Below are positions 42,903-50,633 of a stretch of 64,000 nucleotides of DNA, in pieces; position 1 is the stretch's first letter; each line of letters opens with the position of its first letter. Location of the stretch: the NCBI RefSeq assembly GCF_914271545.1, contig NZ_CAJZAH010000001.1, positions 682,001 through 746,000 of the forward strand. The letters are read 5' to 3'. Both the position numbers and the translations under genes were made by a program. This stretch comes from Cupriavidus respiraculi. GTDB taxonomy: Bacteria > Pseudomonadota > Gammaproteobacteria > Burkholderiales > Burkholderiaceae. The notes beneath the pieces are model-generated. The model saw nothing but the letters and a program-made list of their open reading frames with translations, ran no database searches and was not told the DNA's origin.

Positions 42903-44075
42903 TCATCGCGTCGCTCCGGTGCCCAGGATCACGGTGGACTGGCTCGACAGCGTGCCGCCGTTGCCATGGGCCAGCGCAATCTCGGCGCCCGGCACCTGCC
43001 GCTCGCCGCATTCGCCGCGCAACTGCCGCACGGCTTCGATCACCAGGAACACGCCATACATGCCGGGATGGACGCAGGAGAGCCCGCCGCCGTTGGTATT
43101 GACGGGCAGGCGGCCGCCGGGGGCGATGGCGCCGCCCTCGACGAAGCGCCCGCCCTCGCCCTTGGGACAGAAGCCGAGGTCCTCGAGAAACAGGATGGTG
43201 TTGATGGTGAAGGCGTCATAGAGGCCGACCACATCCACGTCGTCTGGCCGCACGCCCGCCATCGCGAAGGCCCTGGCGCCGGACTCGCTGGCGGCGGTCA
43301 CCGTGAGGTCGTGCATCGACGAGATCTGCCGGTTCCACACGGCCGTGGCATTGCCCAGCACATAGGCCGGCGGCCGCGGGCAATCGCGGGCGCGGTCGGC
43401 GCGCACCATGACGAAGGCGCCCCCGCCGTCCGTGACGAGGCAGCAGTCGCGCACCGTCAGCGGCGACGACACCATGCGCGCGTTCAGCACGTCGTCGATC
43501 GACAATGGCTCGCGCGCCGCCGCCTCGGGATTGCGGCGCGCCCATTCGCGCGCGGCCACGGCCACTTCCGCGAGTTGCGTGCGCGTGGTGCCGAACTGGT
43601 GCATGTGGCGCTGCGCGGCCAGCGCATACGAGGTGATCGGTTGCAACGGCGCATAGGGATGCTCGTACGGCTGCGGATCGATCTGCCGCCACATGTCGAC
43701 CATGCCCTTGCGGTTGACCGCGCCGGTCTTCTGCGTGCTGCCATAGCACACCAGCACCGCATTGCACTGGCCGCTGGCCAGCGCCAGCATCGCGGGCATG
43801 ATCTGCGCGATAAAGCTGGAGCCGCCGAGCATCGTGCTGTCGATGAAGCGCGGGCGCAGGCCGAGGTATTCGGCGGTGGGCATGCTCCACATCGTGGCCG
43901 ATGAGCTGCACGTGGCCAGGCCGTCGATATCGCGCATCGTCATGCCGGCGTCCGCCACGGCCCCGGCGCTCGCCTGCGCCAGGATCTCCATGGCGGTAAA
44001 GCCGTGCGCCTCTCCGATACCGGCCTGGCCCACGCCCACGATGGCCACCGAGCCGCGCAAGTCCCGCAATGTCAT
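42903..44075 (-). CDS. thiolase-fold protein (SCP2/Ltp2-like), canonical cysteines not seen
   Basis: Thiolase superfamily protein of 390 residues. N-terminal SVAIVGVGQAGIGEAHGFTAMEI and C-terminal NTNGGGLSCVHPGMYGVFLVIEAV are typical of the SCP2-thiolase/Ltp2 group. The nucleophilic Cys position (canonical CASG-like) reads STMLGGSSF, without cysteine, and the C-terminal catalytic Cys motif (CGGGG) reads AHGNGGTLS. The His of HPGMYG and Tyr-Asp in VGLYDAFT remain. This fits the retro-aldol acyl-CoA lyases (Ltp2) better than a thiolase (inference). It overlaps the DUF35 gene by 4 bases, the usual partner of such proteins. Confidence 0.85.
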   Translation of the reverse strand: MTLRDLRGSVAIVGVGQAGIGEAHGFTAMEILAQASAGAVADAGMTMRDIDGLATCSSSATMWSMPTAEYLGLRPRFIDSTMLGGSSFIAQIMPAMLALASGQCNAVLVCYGSTQKTGAVNRKGMVDMWRQIDPQPYEHPYAPLQPITSYALAAQRHMHQFGTTRTQLAEVAVAAREWARRNPEAAAREPLSIDDVLNARMVSSPLTVRDCCLVTDGGGAFVMVRADRARDCPRPPAYVLGNATAVWNRQISSMHDLTVTAASESGARAFAMAGVRPDDVDVVGLYDAFTINTILFLEDLGFCPKGEGGRFVEGGAIAPGGRLPVNTNGGGLSCVHPGMYGVFLVIEAVRQLRGECGERQVPGAEIALAHGNGGTLSSQSTVILGTGATR

Positions 44076-44470
44076 GCTTCGCCTCCGGCCAGAAACACCA
44101 CCATGCCTTTGCCGTCGGTGACCCGCACCTGGGCCTGCACCGGCATCCCGATGCGCACCAGCGCCGGCGGCACGCCCTCTACCCGCGACATCAGCCTCAC
44201 ACCTTCCTCCAGATCGACCAACGCCACGTTGTAGTCGCTGCTGACCCCCGGCCTGCCGGCGATGACGCTGAACGAATACACGGTGCCCCTGCCGCTGGGC
44301 GCCACCCAGTCGAGCCGCGTCGCGCCGCAATGCGGACACACCGCGCGCGGAAAGAACACATGCGCGCGGCAACCGCCGCAGCGCTGGATCAGGAAACGGC
44401 CCTGGTCGAGATGGGCGAAATACTCGGCCTCCGGGCCGCTGGGCGCACGCGCGCCGGCATGGGTCTGCAT
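44072..44470 (-). CDS. DUF35 zinc-ribbon/OB-fold protein
   Basis: Partner protein of 132 residues: N-terminal helix, rubredoxin-like zinc ribbon (CGGCRAHVFFPRAVCPHCG, two CxxC pairs) and a C-terminal OB fold (GTVYSFSVIAGRP, VALVDLEEGVRLMSRVEG). DUF35 proteins bind acyl-CoA and form complexes with SCP2-thiolase-like enzymes, such as Ltp2 with the DUF35 part of ChsH2. The stop overlaps the thiolase start. ATG 44470 or 44485 are both possible. Confidence 0.9.
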   Translation of the reverse strand: MQTHAGARAPSGPEAEYFAHLDQGRFLIQRCGGCRAHVFFPRAVCPHCGATRLDWVAPSGRGTVYSFSVIAGRPGVSSDYNVALVDLEEGVRLMSRVEGVPPALVRIGMPVQAQVRVTDGKGMVVFLAGGEA

Positions 44471-44504
44471 GACCGCTCCTTGCATGCTGTCGGGAATGGC
44501 GCGC

Positions 44505-45848
44505 TCAGCGCACCGCCTGGTAGGTGGAAATCGGCCGCCGCTCCGCCACCAGCCTCTCCAGCAGCGGCGCGGGGGTCCACAGTTCGCCGTGCTGGCGGTG
44601 GAAGGCGCGGATGCGCTCCAGCACCCTGTCGAGGCCCACGGTGTCGGCGTGGAACATCGGGCCGCCGCGCGCGGCCGGAAAGCCGTAGCCGTTGACGTAG
44701 ATCAGGTCGATGTCGCCGCCGCGCCGGGCAATGCCCTCTTCGAGAATCCGCGCGCCTTCGTTGACCAGCGCGTAGATCGTGCGCTCGACGATCTCCTCGT
44801 CGGTGACGGGCGCACGCGCGATGCCGGACTGCGCCGCGCACGCTTCGATGATGCGCTCGACCTCCGGGTCGGGAATCGGCACCCGGCTCCCCGGCTCGTA
44901 GCGATAGAAGCCCGCGCCGGTCTTCTGGCCGAGTCGGCCGGACTCGCACAGGCGGTCGGCCACGCGGCAGTAGCGCAGGTGCGCCGGCCGCGTCGGCGCC
45001 TGGCGCTTGCGTGCGGCCCAGCTGATGTCCAGTCCCGCCAGGTCGCCCATGCGCAGCGGCCCCATCGCCATGCCAAAGCGCTCGAGCGCCTGATCCACCT
45101 GCTGCGGCGACGCGCCTTCCTCCAGCAGGAAGTGCGCCTCGCGCGTGTAGGGGCTGACCATGCGGTTGCCGACGAACCCATCGCAGACGCCCACCAGCAC
45201 CGCCACCTTGCCGACCTCGCGCGCGATACGCATGGACGTGCGGATTACCTCGGGCGCGGTGGCCACGCCGCGCACCACTTCCAGCAGCTTCATTACATGC
45301 GCGGGGCTGAAGAAGTGCAGGCCAAGCACGTCGGCCGGGCGCGAAGTCATTCGCGCGATGGCATCGATATCGAGTCGCGATGTATTGGAGGCCAGGATCG
45401 CGCCCGGCCTCGCGATGCGGTCCAGGCGCTCGAACACCGCGCGCTTGACCTCCATGTCCTCGAAGACGGCCTCGACGATCAGGTCGCTGTCGGCTAGCGC
45501 ATCGAGCGAGGTAGCGCCGCGGATGCGCCCGATGCGCGCCTCCATCTCGCCGGCATCGAGCTTGCCCTTGGCCACGGTGCCGGCGTAGTTGCGGCGTATG
45601 GTCTGCAGGCCGCGTTCCAGCGCCTGCTCCCCGGTCTCCACCAGCGTCACCGGATAGCCCGCGCTGGCGAACGTCATGGCGATGCCTGTGCCCATCGTGC
45701 CGGCGCCGACTACGCCGATTCGCCGGATGGCGCGGTCGGCGCCGCCCGGCAGGTCAGCCGCGCCGGCCGCCTCGCGCGCCGCGATCGCCAGATGGCGCTG
45801 CGCGTCCCCTGCGACCTGGCTTGCAATGTTGTTGTCCGCCCCCTGCAT
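44505..45848 (-). CDS. 3-hydroxyacyl-CoA dehydrogenase (FadB-like without crotonase domain)
   Basis: NAD-dependent dehydrogenase of 447 residues. After a 40-residue leader resembling the linker of FadB-type fusions comes the Rossmann domain (IGVVGAGTMGTGIAMTFASAGYPV), SNTSRLDIDAIA, the catalytic GLHFFSPAHVMKLLEVV (His) and two C-terminal HAD helical domains (CDGFVGNRM; YVNGYGFPAARGGPMFHAD). The N-terminal hydratase domain of FadB/FadJ/MFE is absent. ATG 45848 has GGAG upstream; ATG 45869 would overlap the biotin-carrier stop. It oxidises a 3-hydroxyacyl-CoA in the operon's pathway. Confidence 0.9.
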   Translation of the reverse strand: MQGADNNIASQVAGDAQRHLAIAAREAAGAADLPGGADRAIRRIGVVGAGTMGTGIAMTFASAGYPVTLVETGEQALERGLQTIRRNYAGTVAKGKLDAGEMEARIGRIRGATSLDALADSDLIVEAVFEDMEVKRAVFERLDRIARPGAILASNTSRLDIDAIARMTSRPADVLGLHFFSPAHVMKLLEVVRGVATAPEVIRTSMRIAREVGKVAVLVGVCDGFVGNRMVSPYTREAHFLLEEGASPQQVDQALERFGMAMGPLRMGDLAGLDISWAARKRQAPTRPAHLRYCRVADRLCESGRLGQKTGAGFYRYEPGSRVPIPDPEVERIIEACAAQSGIARAPVTDEEIVERTIYALVNEGARILEEGIARRGGDIDLIYVNGYGFPAARGGPMFHADTVGLDRVLERIRAFHRQHGELWTPAPLLERLVAERRPISTYQAVR

Positions 45849-45868
45849 GGCGCTCTCCACCGTCCGCA

Positions 45869-46081
45869 TCAGCGCAGCACGACGGCGGCCTGGCCCTCGG
45901 CCACGTCGTCGCCTTCGGCCACCAGCACCTGCGCCACCACGCCGTCGGCCTCGGCCTCGAGCGGAATCTCCATCTTCATGGACTCCACGGTGATCACCGC
46001 GGTGCCGGACGATACGGCATCGCCCGGCTTGACGTGGACCGCGACCACGCGGCCGGCGACTTGCGATTCGATGGAAGGCAA
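45869..46081 (-). CDS. biotin carboxyl carrier protein, minimal
   Basis: Seventy-residue single biotinyl domain. The biotinylation site is ESMKMEIP with Lys36; symmetric beta-hairpins at PGDAVSSGTAVI and AEGDDVAEGQAAVV are typical of the lipoyl/biotinyl fold. It lies 43 bases downstream of the carboxyltransferase and belongs to the same operon. No biotin carboxylase gene exists in the window, so carboxylation of the biotin must come from elsewhere or the system works as a decarboxylase. Confidence 0.9.
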   Translation of the reverse strand: MPSIESQVAGRVVAVHVKPGDAVSSGTAVITVESMKMEIPLEAEADGVVAQVLVAEGDDVAEGQAAVVLR

Positions 46082-46124
46082 CTTGGTCTCCTTTCAGTGC
46101 GGGGAAATTGGAAGGCGTGCGGTG

Positions 46125-47672
46125 TCACGGCCGGTAGCCGAACGCACCGCGGCTTGCCTGCCGCAGCGGCGCGGCGATGCGGACGAATTCGACAAGCAGC
46201 CGTCTCGTATCGGCCGGATCGATGATGTCCTCGACCACGAAGGCCTCGGCGCTGCGGAACGGCGAGGTCAGCGCGCGTACCCGCGCCTCGATCCGGTCCC
46301 GCGCCGCGGCGGGATCGGCGGCCGCCGCGATCTCGGCCTTGTAGGCGACTTCGAGCCCGCCCTCGACCGGCAGCGAGCCCCACTGCGCGGACGGCCACGC
46401 ATAGCGGAAATTGAAGCGGTCCGCGTTCTGGTGCCCGCCCCCCGCGACGCCGAATGCCTTGCGCAGGATCACCGAGCACCACGGCACCGTGGTCTGTGCG
46501 ATGGCGGTCAGCGCGCGCACACCGGCGCGCATCACGCCCTCCTGCTCGGCCTCCAGCCCGATACGAAAGCCCGGCACGTCGACCAGATTGACGACGGGCA
46601 GGCGGAACAGCTCGGCCAGGTCCACCATGCGCATGTACTTTTCGGCCGTCTGCCGGTCCCAGGCCCCGCCGTAGTGATAGGGGTCGCTCGCGATCAGCAC
46701 CACGGGCCAGCCGTCGATGCGCGCCAGGCCGGCCGCGATGGCCTTGCCCCAGTGCCGGCCGATCTCCATGAAGGAGCCGGTATCGACCAGCGTCTCCACG
46801 ATCGCGCGCACCTTGTAGACGCTGCGCGGATTGGCCGGAATCGCGCGGCGCAATGCGAGCTGGTCCGCCAGGGCATCGCGCTCGCCCTCGCTGCGCGGGG
46901 CCGGCTCGTGGATCGACGACGGCAGGTACGACAGGAAGCGGCGAGCGCGCGCGAAGCCCTCGGCCTCGCTGCCCACCTCGTCGTCCACCACGCCGTTGCG
47001 CGTATGGATATGGCTGCCGCCCAGCTCGTTCTTCGACAGCTCCTGCCCGGTGCGCGCCACCACCGGCGGTCCCGCGACAAAGAGCTGCGAGGTGTCGCGC
47101 ACCATCAGCGAGTAGTGGCTGGCGGCCACGCGTGCGGCGCCCATGCCGGCCACCGAGCCCAGGCCCATGCCGACCACCGGCACGGTGGCGAGGTTGCGGG
47201 CGATATAGGGCCAGGCCTTGAGCTTGGGCAGCAGCGTGTGGCCTTTGATCTCGATGTTCTTGACCGAGCCGCCGCCACCGGTGCCATCGACCAGGCGGAT
47301 GATCGGCATGCGCAGGTCGTGTGCCATCTGTTCGGCCACGATCAGCTTGTCGCCAACCGCGCCGTCGTTGGCACCGCCGCGCACGGTGAAGTCGTCCCCA
47401 ACCACCACCACCGGACGGCCGTCGATCTGCGCGCGCGCCATCAGGAAGTTCGATGGCGTGAAGTCGACCAGCTTGCCGTTCCCGTCGTACTCGCCGGTGC
47501 CGGCGAGGCCGCCGACTTCCACCGTGGAATCCGCATCCACCAGTTGCGCGATGCGCTCGCGCACCGGCAGCCGGCCCTGCTCGCGGTGCCTGCGTATCTT
47601 CTCCTCGCCGCCCATCCGCTGCGCCAGTGTCCTGCGCAAGGCGAGTTCGTCCAGCTCGTTCTGCCACGTCAT
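46125..47672 (-). CDS. acyl-CoA carboxylase carboxyltransferase subunit
   Basis: Carboxyltransferase of 515 residues (AccA3/AccD/PccB-type). N-half: KIRRHREQGRLPVRERIAQLVD, the oxyanion/CoA loops DGTGGGGSVK and LGSVAGMGAARVAASHY; C-half: VNLVDVPGFRIGLEAEQEGVMR, and AFGVAGGGH with oxyanion glycines. ATG 47672 follows GGAAGA with 7 bases. It lies next to a 70-residue biotin carrier. Substrate (propionyl-, methylcrotonyl-, geranyl-CoA or another acyl-CoA) is not determined by these motifs. Confidence 0.9.
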   Translation of the reverse strand: MTWQNELDELALRRTLAQRMGGEEKIRRHREQGRLPVRERIAQLVDADSTVEVGGLAGTGEYDGNGKLVDFTPSNFLMARAQIDGRPVVVVGDDFTVRGGANDGAVGDKLIVAEQMAHDLRMPIIRLVDGTGGGGSVKNIEIKGHTLLPKLKAWPYIARNLATVPVVGMGLGSVAGMGAARVAASHYSLMVRDTSQLFVAGPPVVARTGQELSKNELGGSHIHTRNGVVDDEVGSEAEGFARARRFLSYLPSSIHEPAPRSEGERDALADQLALRRAIPANPRSVYKVRAIVETLVDTGSFMEIGRHWGKAIAAGLARIDGWPVVLIASDPYHYGGAWDRQTAEKYMRMVDLAELFRLPVVNLVDVPGFRIGLEAEQEGVMRAGVRALTAIAQTTVPWCSVILRKAFGVAGGGHQNADRFNFRYAWPSAQWGSLPVEGGLEVAYKAEIAAAADPAAARDRIEARVRALTSPFRSAEAFVVEDIIDPADTRRLLVEFVRIAAPLRQASRGAFGYRP

Positions 47673-47743
47673 GCTTTTGTCTTCCATCGTCGGTGTGTCA
47701 TGCCGCCCCGCGGGCGCGGCCGCTGTGCGCAGGGCGTGCCGCT

Positions 47744-48733
47744 TCAGTCCAGCCGGATGCCGGAGCGCTTGATGATCTCGGCGTACTGCGCCGTTTCGGC
47801 CTTGATCTTCGCGGCGAACGGCTGCGGACCGAGCAGCAGGATGTTTCCCTGCTGGCGCAGCAGCGCCTTGGTGGCCGGGTCCTCGCCGGCGGCGAGGATG
47901 GCTTCGTGCAATGCCTTGACGGTGGCGGGCGGCGTTTTCGCCGGCACGAAGGCGCCGACCCAGAACGAGATGTCGTAGCCGGCATAGCCCTGCTCGGCCA
48001 CGCTCGGGACATTGGGCAGGTCCGGCCAGCGCTGCGCGGAGGACACCGCGATGGCGCGCAGCTTGCCCGCCTTGATCTGCGGCATGGCGGCGGGGTTGTC
48101 GAAGGCCGCGTCGACTTCCTTGCCGAGCAGGCCGATCTGCGCGGCGGCCGAGCCCTTGTAGGGCACGTGGACCATCTTCACGCCGGCCATGGTGTTGAGC
48201 AGCTCGAAGCTGAGCTGGGTCAGGTTGCCGGCGCCGGCCGAGCCATAGGACAGGCCGTCCGGCTTGCTTCTGGCCAGCTTCATCAGGTCGGCCACCGAGT
48301 TCACCGCGCGCGTCTTCTCGCTCTCCGGGTTGGTCGTCAGGATGAACGGCACCGAGACGATCAGCGACACCGGCGCGAAATCGCGCTGCACGTCGTAGCG
48401 CATTTGCTGGTACAGCAGCGGATTGACCGTGATGGTGCTGGAGTTGCTGATCAGCACCGTATGGCCATCTGGCTCCGCATTGGCAAGCGCCGCCGCGGCG
48501 ATCATGCCGTTGGAGCCCGGCCGGTTCTCGACGACCACCGGCTGGCCCAGCTTGCCGTTCAGGTGCGTGGCGACGATGCGCGCCACCAGGTCGATAGAGC
48601 TGCCGGGAGCAAAGCCGACCAGGAACTTCACTGGCCGGGCGGGATAGGTATCGGCGTGGGCGGCGTTGCCGGCAAAGGCAAGCGCGACGGCCGCGCCGGC
48701 GGCCGCGGCACGGAAAGCGTGAGTCAGGCGCAT
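47744..48733 (-). CDS. Bug-family periplasmic receptor
   Basis: TctC-type receptor of 329 residues. Signal peptide (AAAAGAAVALAFAGNAAHA); Bug motifs LVGFAPGSSIDLVARIVA and LSYGSAGAGNLTQLSFELL. It is the first gene of the left operon, directly behind the promoter and operator at 48793-48854, and the IclR gene is divergent from it. It probably binds the starting compound of the pathway. Confidence 0.92.
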   Translation of the reverse strand: MRLTHAFRAAAAGAAVALAFAGNAAHADTYPARPVKFLVGFAPGSSIDLVARIVATHLNGKLGQPVVVENRPGSNGMIAAAALANAEPDGHTVLISNSSTITVNPLLYQQMRYDVQRDFAPVSLIVSVPFILTTNPESEKTRAVNSVADLMKLARSKPDGLSYGSAGAGNLTQLSFELLNTMAGVKMVHVPYKGSAAAQIGLLGKEVDAAFDNPAAMPQIKAGKLRAIAVSSAQRWPDLPNVPSVAEQGYAGYDISFWVGAFVPAKTPPATVKALHEAILAAGEDPATKALLRQQGNILLLGPQPFAAKIKAETAQYAEIIKRSGIRLD

Positions 48734-48792
48734 CGGTTGTCTCCTTGTGCCCGGTGAGCGGAACGGCGCAGCAGCTTGGCTCTACTTTCGAC

Positions 48793-48818
48793 GTTCTATC
48801 GACCAGAACTTTTGTTCT
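48793..48818. promoter_or_regulatory. three-half-site operator, copy 1
   Basis: GTTCT (48793-48797), seven bases, AGAAC (48805-48809), four bases, GTTCT (48814-48818): an inverted repeat plus a direct repeat. The same arrangement occurs at 57700-57725. It starts about 7 bases past the -10 of the left operon promoter, a repressor position. IclR regulators such as PcaU and PobR are known to bind three repeats arranged this way. Confidence 0.75.
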
Positions 48819-48825
48819 TTCACGT

Positions 48826-48854
48826 AGAATACGTAGGCACCCAAATTCGGTCAA
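48826..48854 (-). promoter_or_regulatory. sigma-70 promoter of the left catabolic operon
   Basis: TTGACC (48854-48849) and TATTCT (48831-48826) on the minus strand with a 17-base spacer. The transcription start should fall near 48819, at the edge of the operator. Confidence 0.75.
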
Positions 48855-49032
48855 GGAGAATTCGCGCGGCGCGGTACTTGCACCTTCTTCCCCCGGCACT
48901 CTCGGCGCTTGCACGTCGCAGGAACCGCGGCGGAACGAGCGTTCCGGACAGGCACGCCGGGGCCCCGCGAACGCCAGACGTTAGAATTCAGGCCGAACCC
49001 GCCCACGGCGGCGAATCCCCTCACCATTGCCT

Positions 49033-49803
49033 ATGCCCCAGATCACCACCGAACTTCCCGCTGCCCAGACCGACGGCGTTGCCGCGGTCGACCGTGCGCT
49101 GGCGATTGCCACCGCGCTCGCGCAGGCCGGCACGCCGCTGTCGCTGGCCGACCTCGCGCGGCTCACCGGCATGTACAAGAGCACGTTGCTGCGGCTCCTG
49201 GCGTCGCTGGAGCGCAGCGGTCTCGTGGTGCACCGCTCGGACAAGCGCTATGCGCTCGGGCCGCTGGCCTTCCTGTTCGGCCGCACGTTCGAGACCAGCC
49301 TGGGGCTGAAGGAAGCGATCCAGCCAGTGATGGAATGGCTGGTGACACAGGGCACGGAGAGCCCGTCGTTTCACGTGCAGCACGGCACGGACACGCGCAT
49401 GTGCCTGTTCCGGATCGATTCGTCGCATTCGACGCTGGACCGCGTGCGGGTGGGCGACGTCTTGCCGCTGCACAAGGGCGCGCCCGGCAAGGTCTTGCGC
49501 GCGTATGAAAAAGGCGGTCCCACCGAGGGCGACGCCCAGCTCGTGTTCACCTCGTTCGGCGAGCGCGATCCACTGTGCGGGGCCATCTCGAGCCCGGTGT
49601 TCGGCCCGGCCAACACGCTGCTGGGGGCGCTGTCGCTGTCCGGTCCGCTGGAGCGCTTTTCCGAACTGGCCGTGCAGCGCATGACCGGTCTGCTGCTGAC
49701 GGCCGCGCAGCGCGCCACGGCATCGCTGGGCGGGCAATGGCCTGAACTCGCCGCCGCACCCGAGAAGCCCAGGACGAAAGGGAAGGCCCGCCAGGCGGGC
49801 TAG
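49033..49803 (+). CDS. IclR-family transcriptional regulator
   Basis: IclR regulator of 256 residues: winged helix at about 15-75 (LAIATALAQAGTPLSLADLARLTGMYKSTLLRLLASL), then effector domain (SFHVQHGTDTRMCLFRID; LPLHKGAPGKVLRAYE; FGPANTLLGALSLSG). ATG 49033 chosen; an upstream TTG at 49027 is possible. It lies between the two operons that share the three-half-site operator, divergent from one and convergent with the other, so it is the prime candidate regulator of both. Confidence 0.92.
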   Translation: MPQITTELPAAQTDGVAAVDRALAIATALAQAGTPLSLADLARLTGMYKSTLLRLLASLERSGLVVHRSDKRYALGPLAFLFGRTFETSLGLKEAIQPVMEWLVTQGTESPSFHVQHGTDTRMCLFRIDSSHSTLDRVRVGDVLPLHKGAPGKVLRAYEKGGPTEGDAQLVFTSFGERDPLCGAISSPVFGPANTLLGALSLSGPLERFSELAVQRMTGLLLTAAQRATASLGGQWPELAAAPEKPRTKGKARQAG

Positions 49804-49806
49804 GAC

Positions 49807-50619
49807 TCAGTCGACGGGCATCTCGTGCAGGCATGCGACCTGGATGGGCAATCCCGGCAGCACCGGGTATTTGCGCAGCACCAGCGGGTCATGCCCCGGC
49901 ACCACGTGCCCAGGGGAATCGGCGTGTTCCACGCATCTGCGGTGGCCGTCCAGCATCTCGGCGACGTTGTAGACGATGGGGAAGGGATTGCCCTCGTCCA
50001 TGTTGGCGTAGTAGTGGCTGGCGTCCGACGCCAGCACGACCCAGCCGCGCCGCGTATGCACCCGCACCGCCTGCAGGCCCTTCGTATGGCCGCCGATATG
50101 GACGAGTTCGACGCCGGGACATAGCGCCTCGTCGCCCCGGTGAAACCGCACGCGATCCGCATAGACGCGCCGCACGAGGTGCACCACATCCTCCACCGAG
50201 TAGGCATGGCGCATCACGCCATGACACATGCAGCGGCCGGTGGCGTACTCCAACTCCGCGTCCTGCACGTGGAAGACCGCGGACGGCAGCTTGTCGATAT
50301 TGCCCGCGTGGTCGTAATGCAGATGGGTCAGCACCACGTCCCGGATCGAGGCCGGTTCCACGTCGAGCAGGCGCAGCGAGTCGATGGGGCAGCAGTCCAG
50401 CGTGCGCCTGCGCTGCCGCGCGGCCGCTTCGTTGAAGCCGGTATCGACCAGGATATTGCGGTCAGCGCCCTTCAGCAGCCACACGAAGAAATCCATCGGC
50501 ATCGGCCCGTCGTGCTCGTCCCGCTGCAGGAAGTTCGCCGTGCGGGTCCTGTCCATCGACGCATAGCGCAGCGCGAACACCTCATAGGTGGGAATGGCGT
50601 CGGTATCGTCGGCGCGCAT
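49807..50619 (-). CDS. N-acyl-homoserine-lactonase-like metallo-beta-lactamase fold hydrolase
   Basis: Metallo-hydrolase of 270 residues. The zinc motif is THLHYDHAGN (HxHxDH), followed by His in HIGGHTKG, Asp in LASDASHYYAN and His in VVPGHDP, the set used by AHL lactonases (AiiA type) and related lactonases. In this operon it more likely opens a lactone or hydrolyses a thioester of the catabolic pathway than quenches signals (inference). AGGAGG lies just before ATG 50619. Last gene of the livKHMGF operon; ends 3 bases from the IclR stop. Confidence 0.88.
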   Translation of the reverse strand: MRADDTDAIPTYEVFALRYASMDRTRTANFLQRDEHDGPMPMDFFVWLLKGADRNILVDTGFNEAAARQRRRTLDCCPIDSLRLLDVEPASIRDVVLTHLHYDHAGNIDKLPSAVFHVQDAELEYATGRCMCHGVMRHAYSVEDVVHLVRRVYADRVRFHRGDEALCPGVELVHIGGHTKGLQAVRVHTRRGWVVLASDASHYYANMDEGNPFPIVYNVAEMLDGHRRCVEHADSPGHVVPGHDPLVLRKYPVLPGLPIQVACLHEMPVD

Positions 50620-50633
50620 GGTGCCTCCTGCTG

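Noticed and set aside
46125-48914. A single 929-codon minus-strand frame joining the Bug receptor region to the carboxyltransferase
   Set aside because: Only the last 515 codons match a protein family; the upper part is a shadow of the Bug receptor in another frame.
49807-50619. Quorum-quenching function for the lactonase-like protein
   Set aside because: The motif set fits AHL lactonases, but its place at the end of a catabolic operon argues for a pathway lactone or ester; no LuxI/LuxR genes are near.
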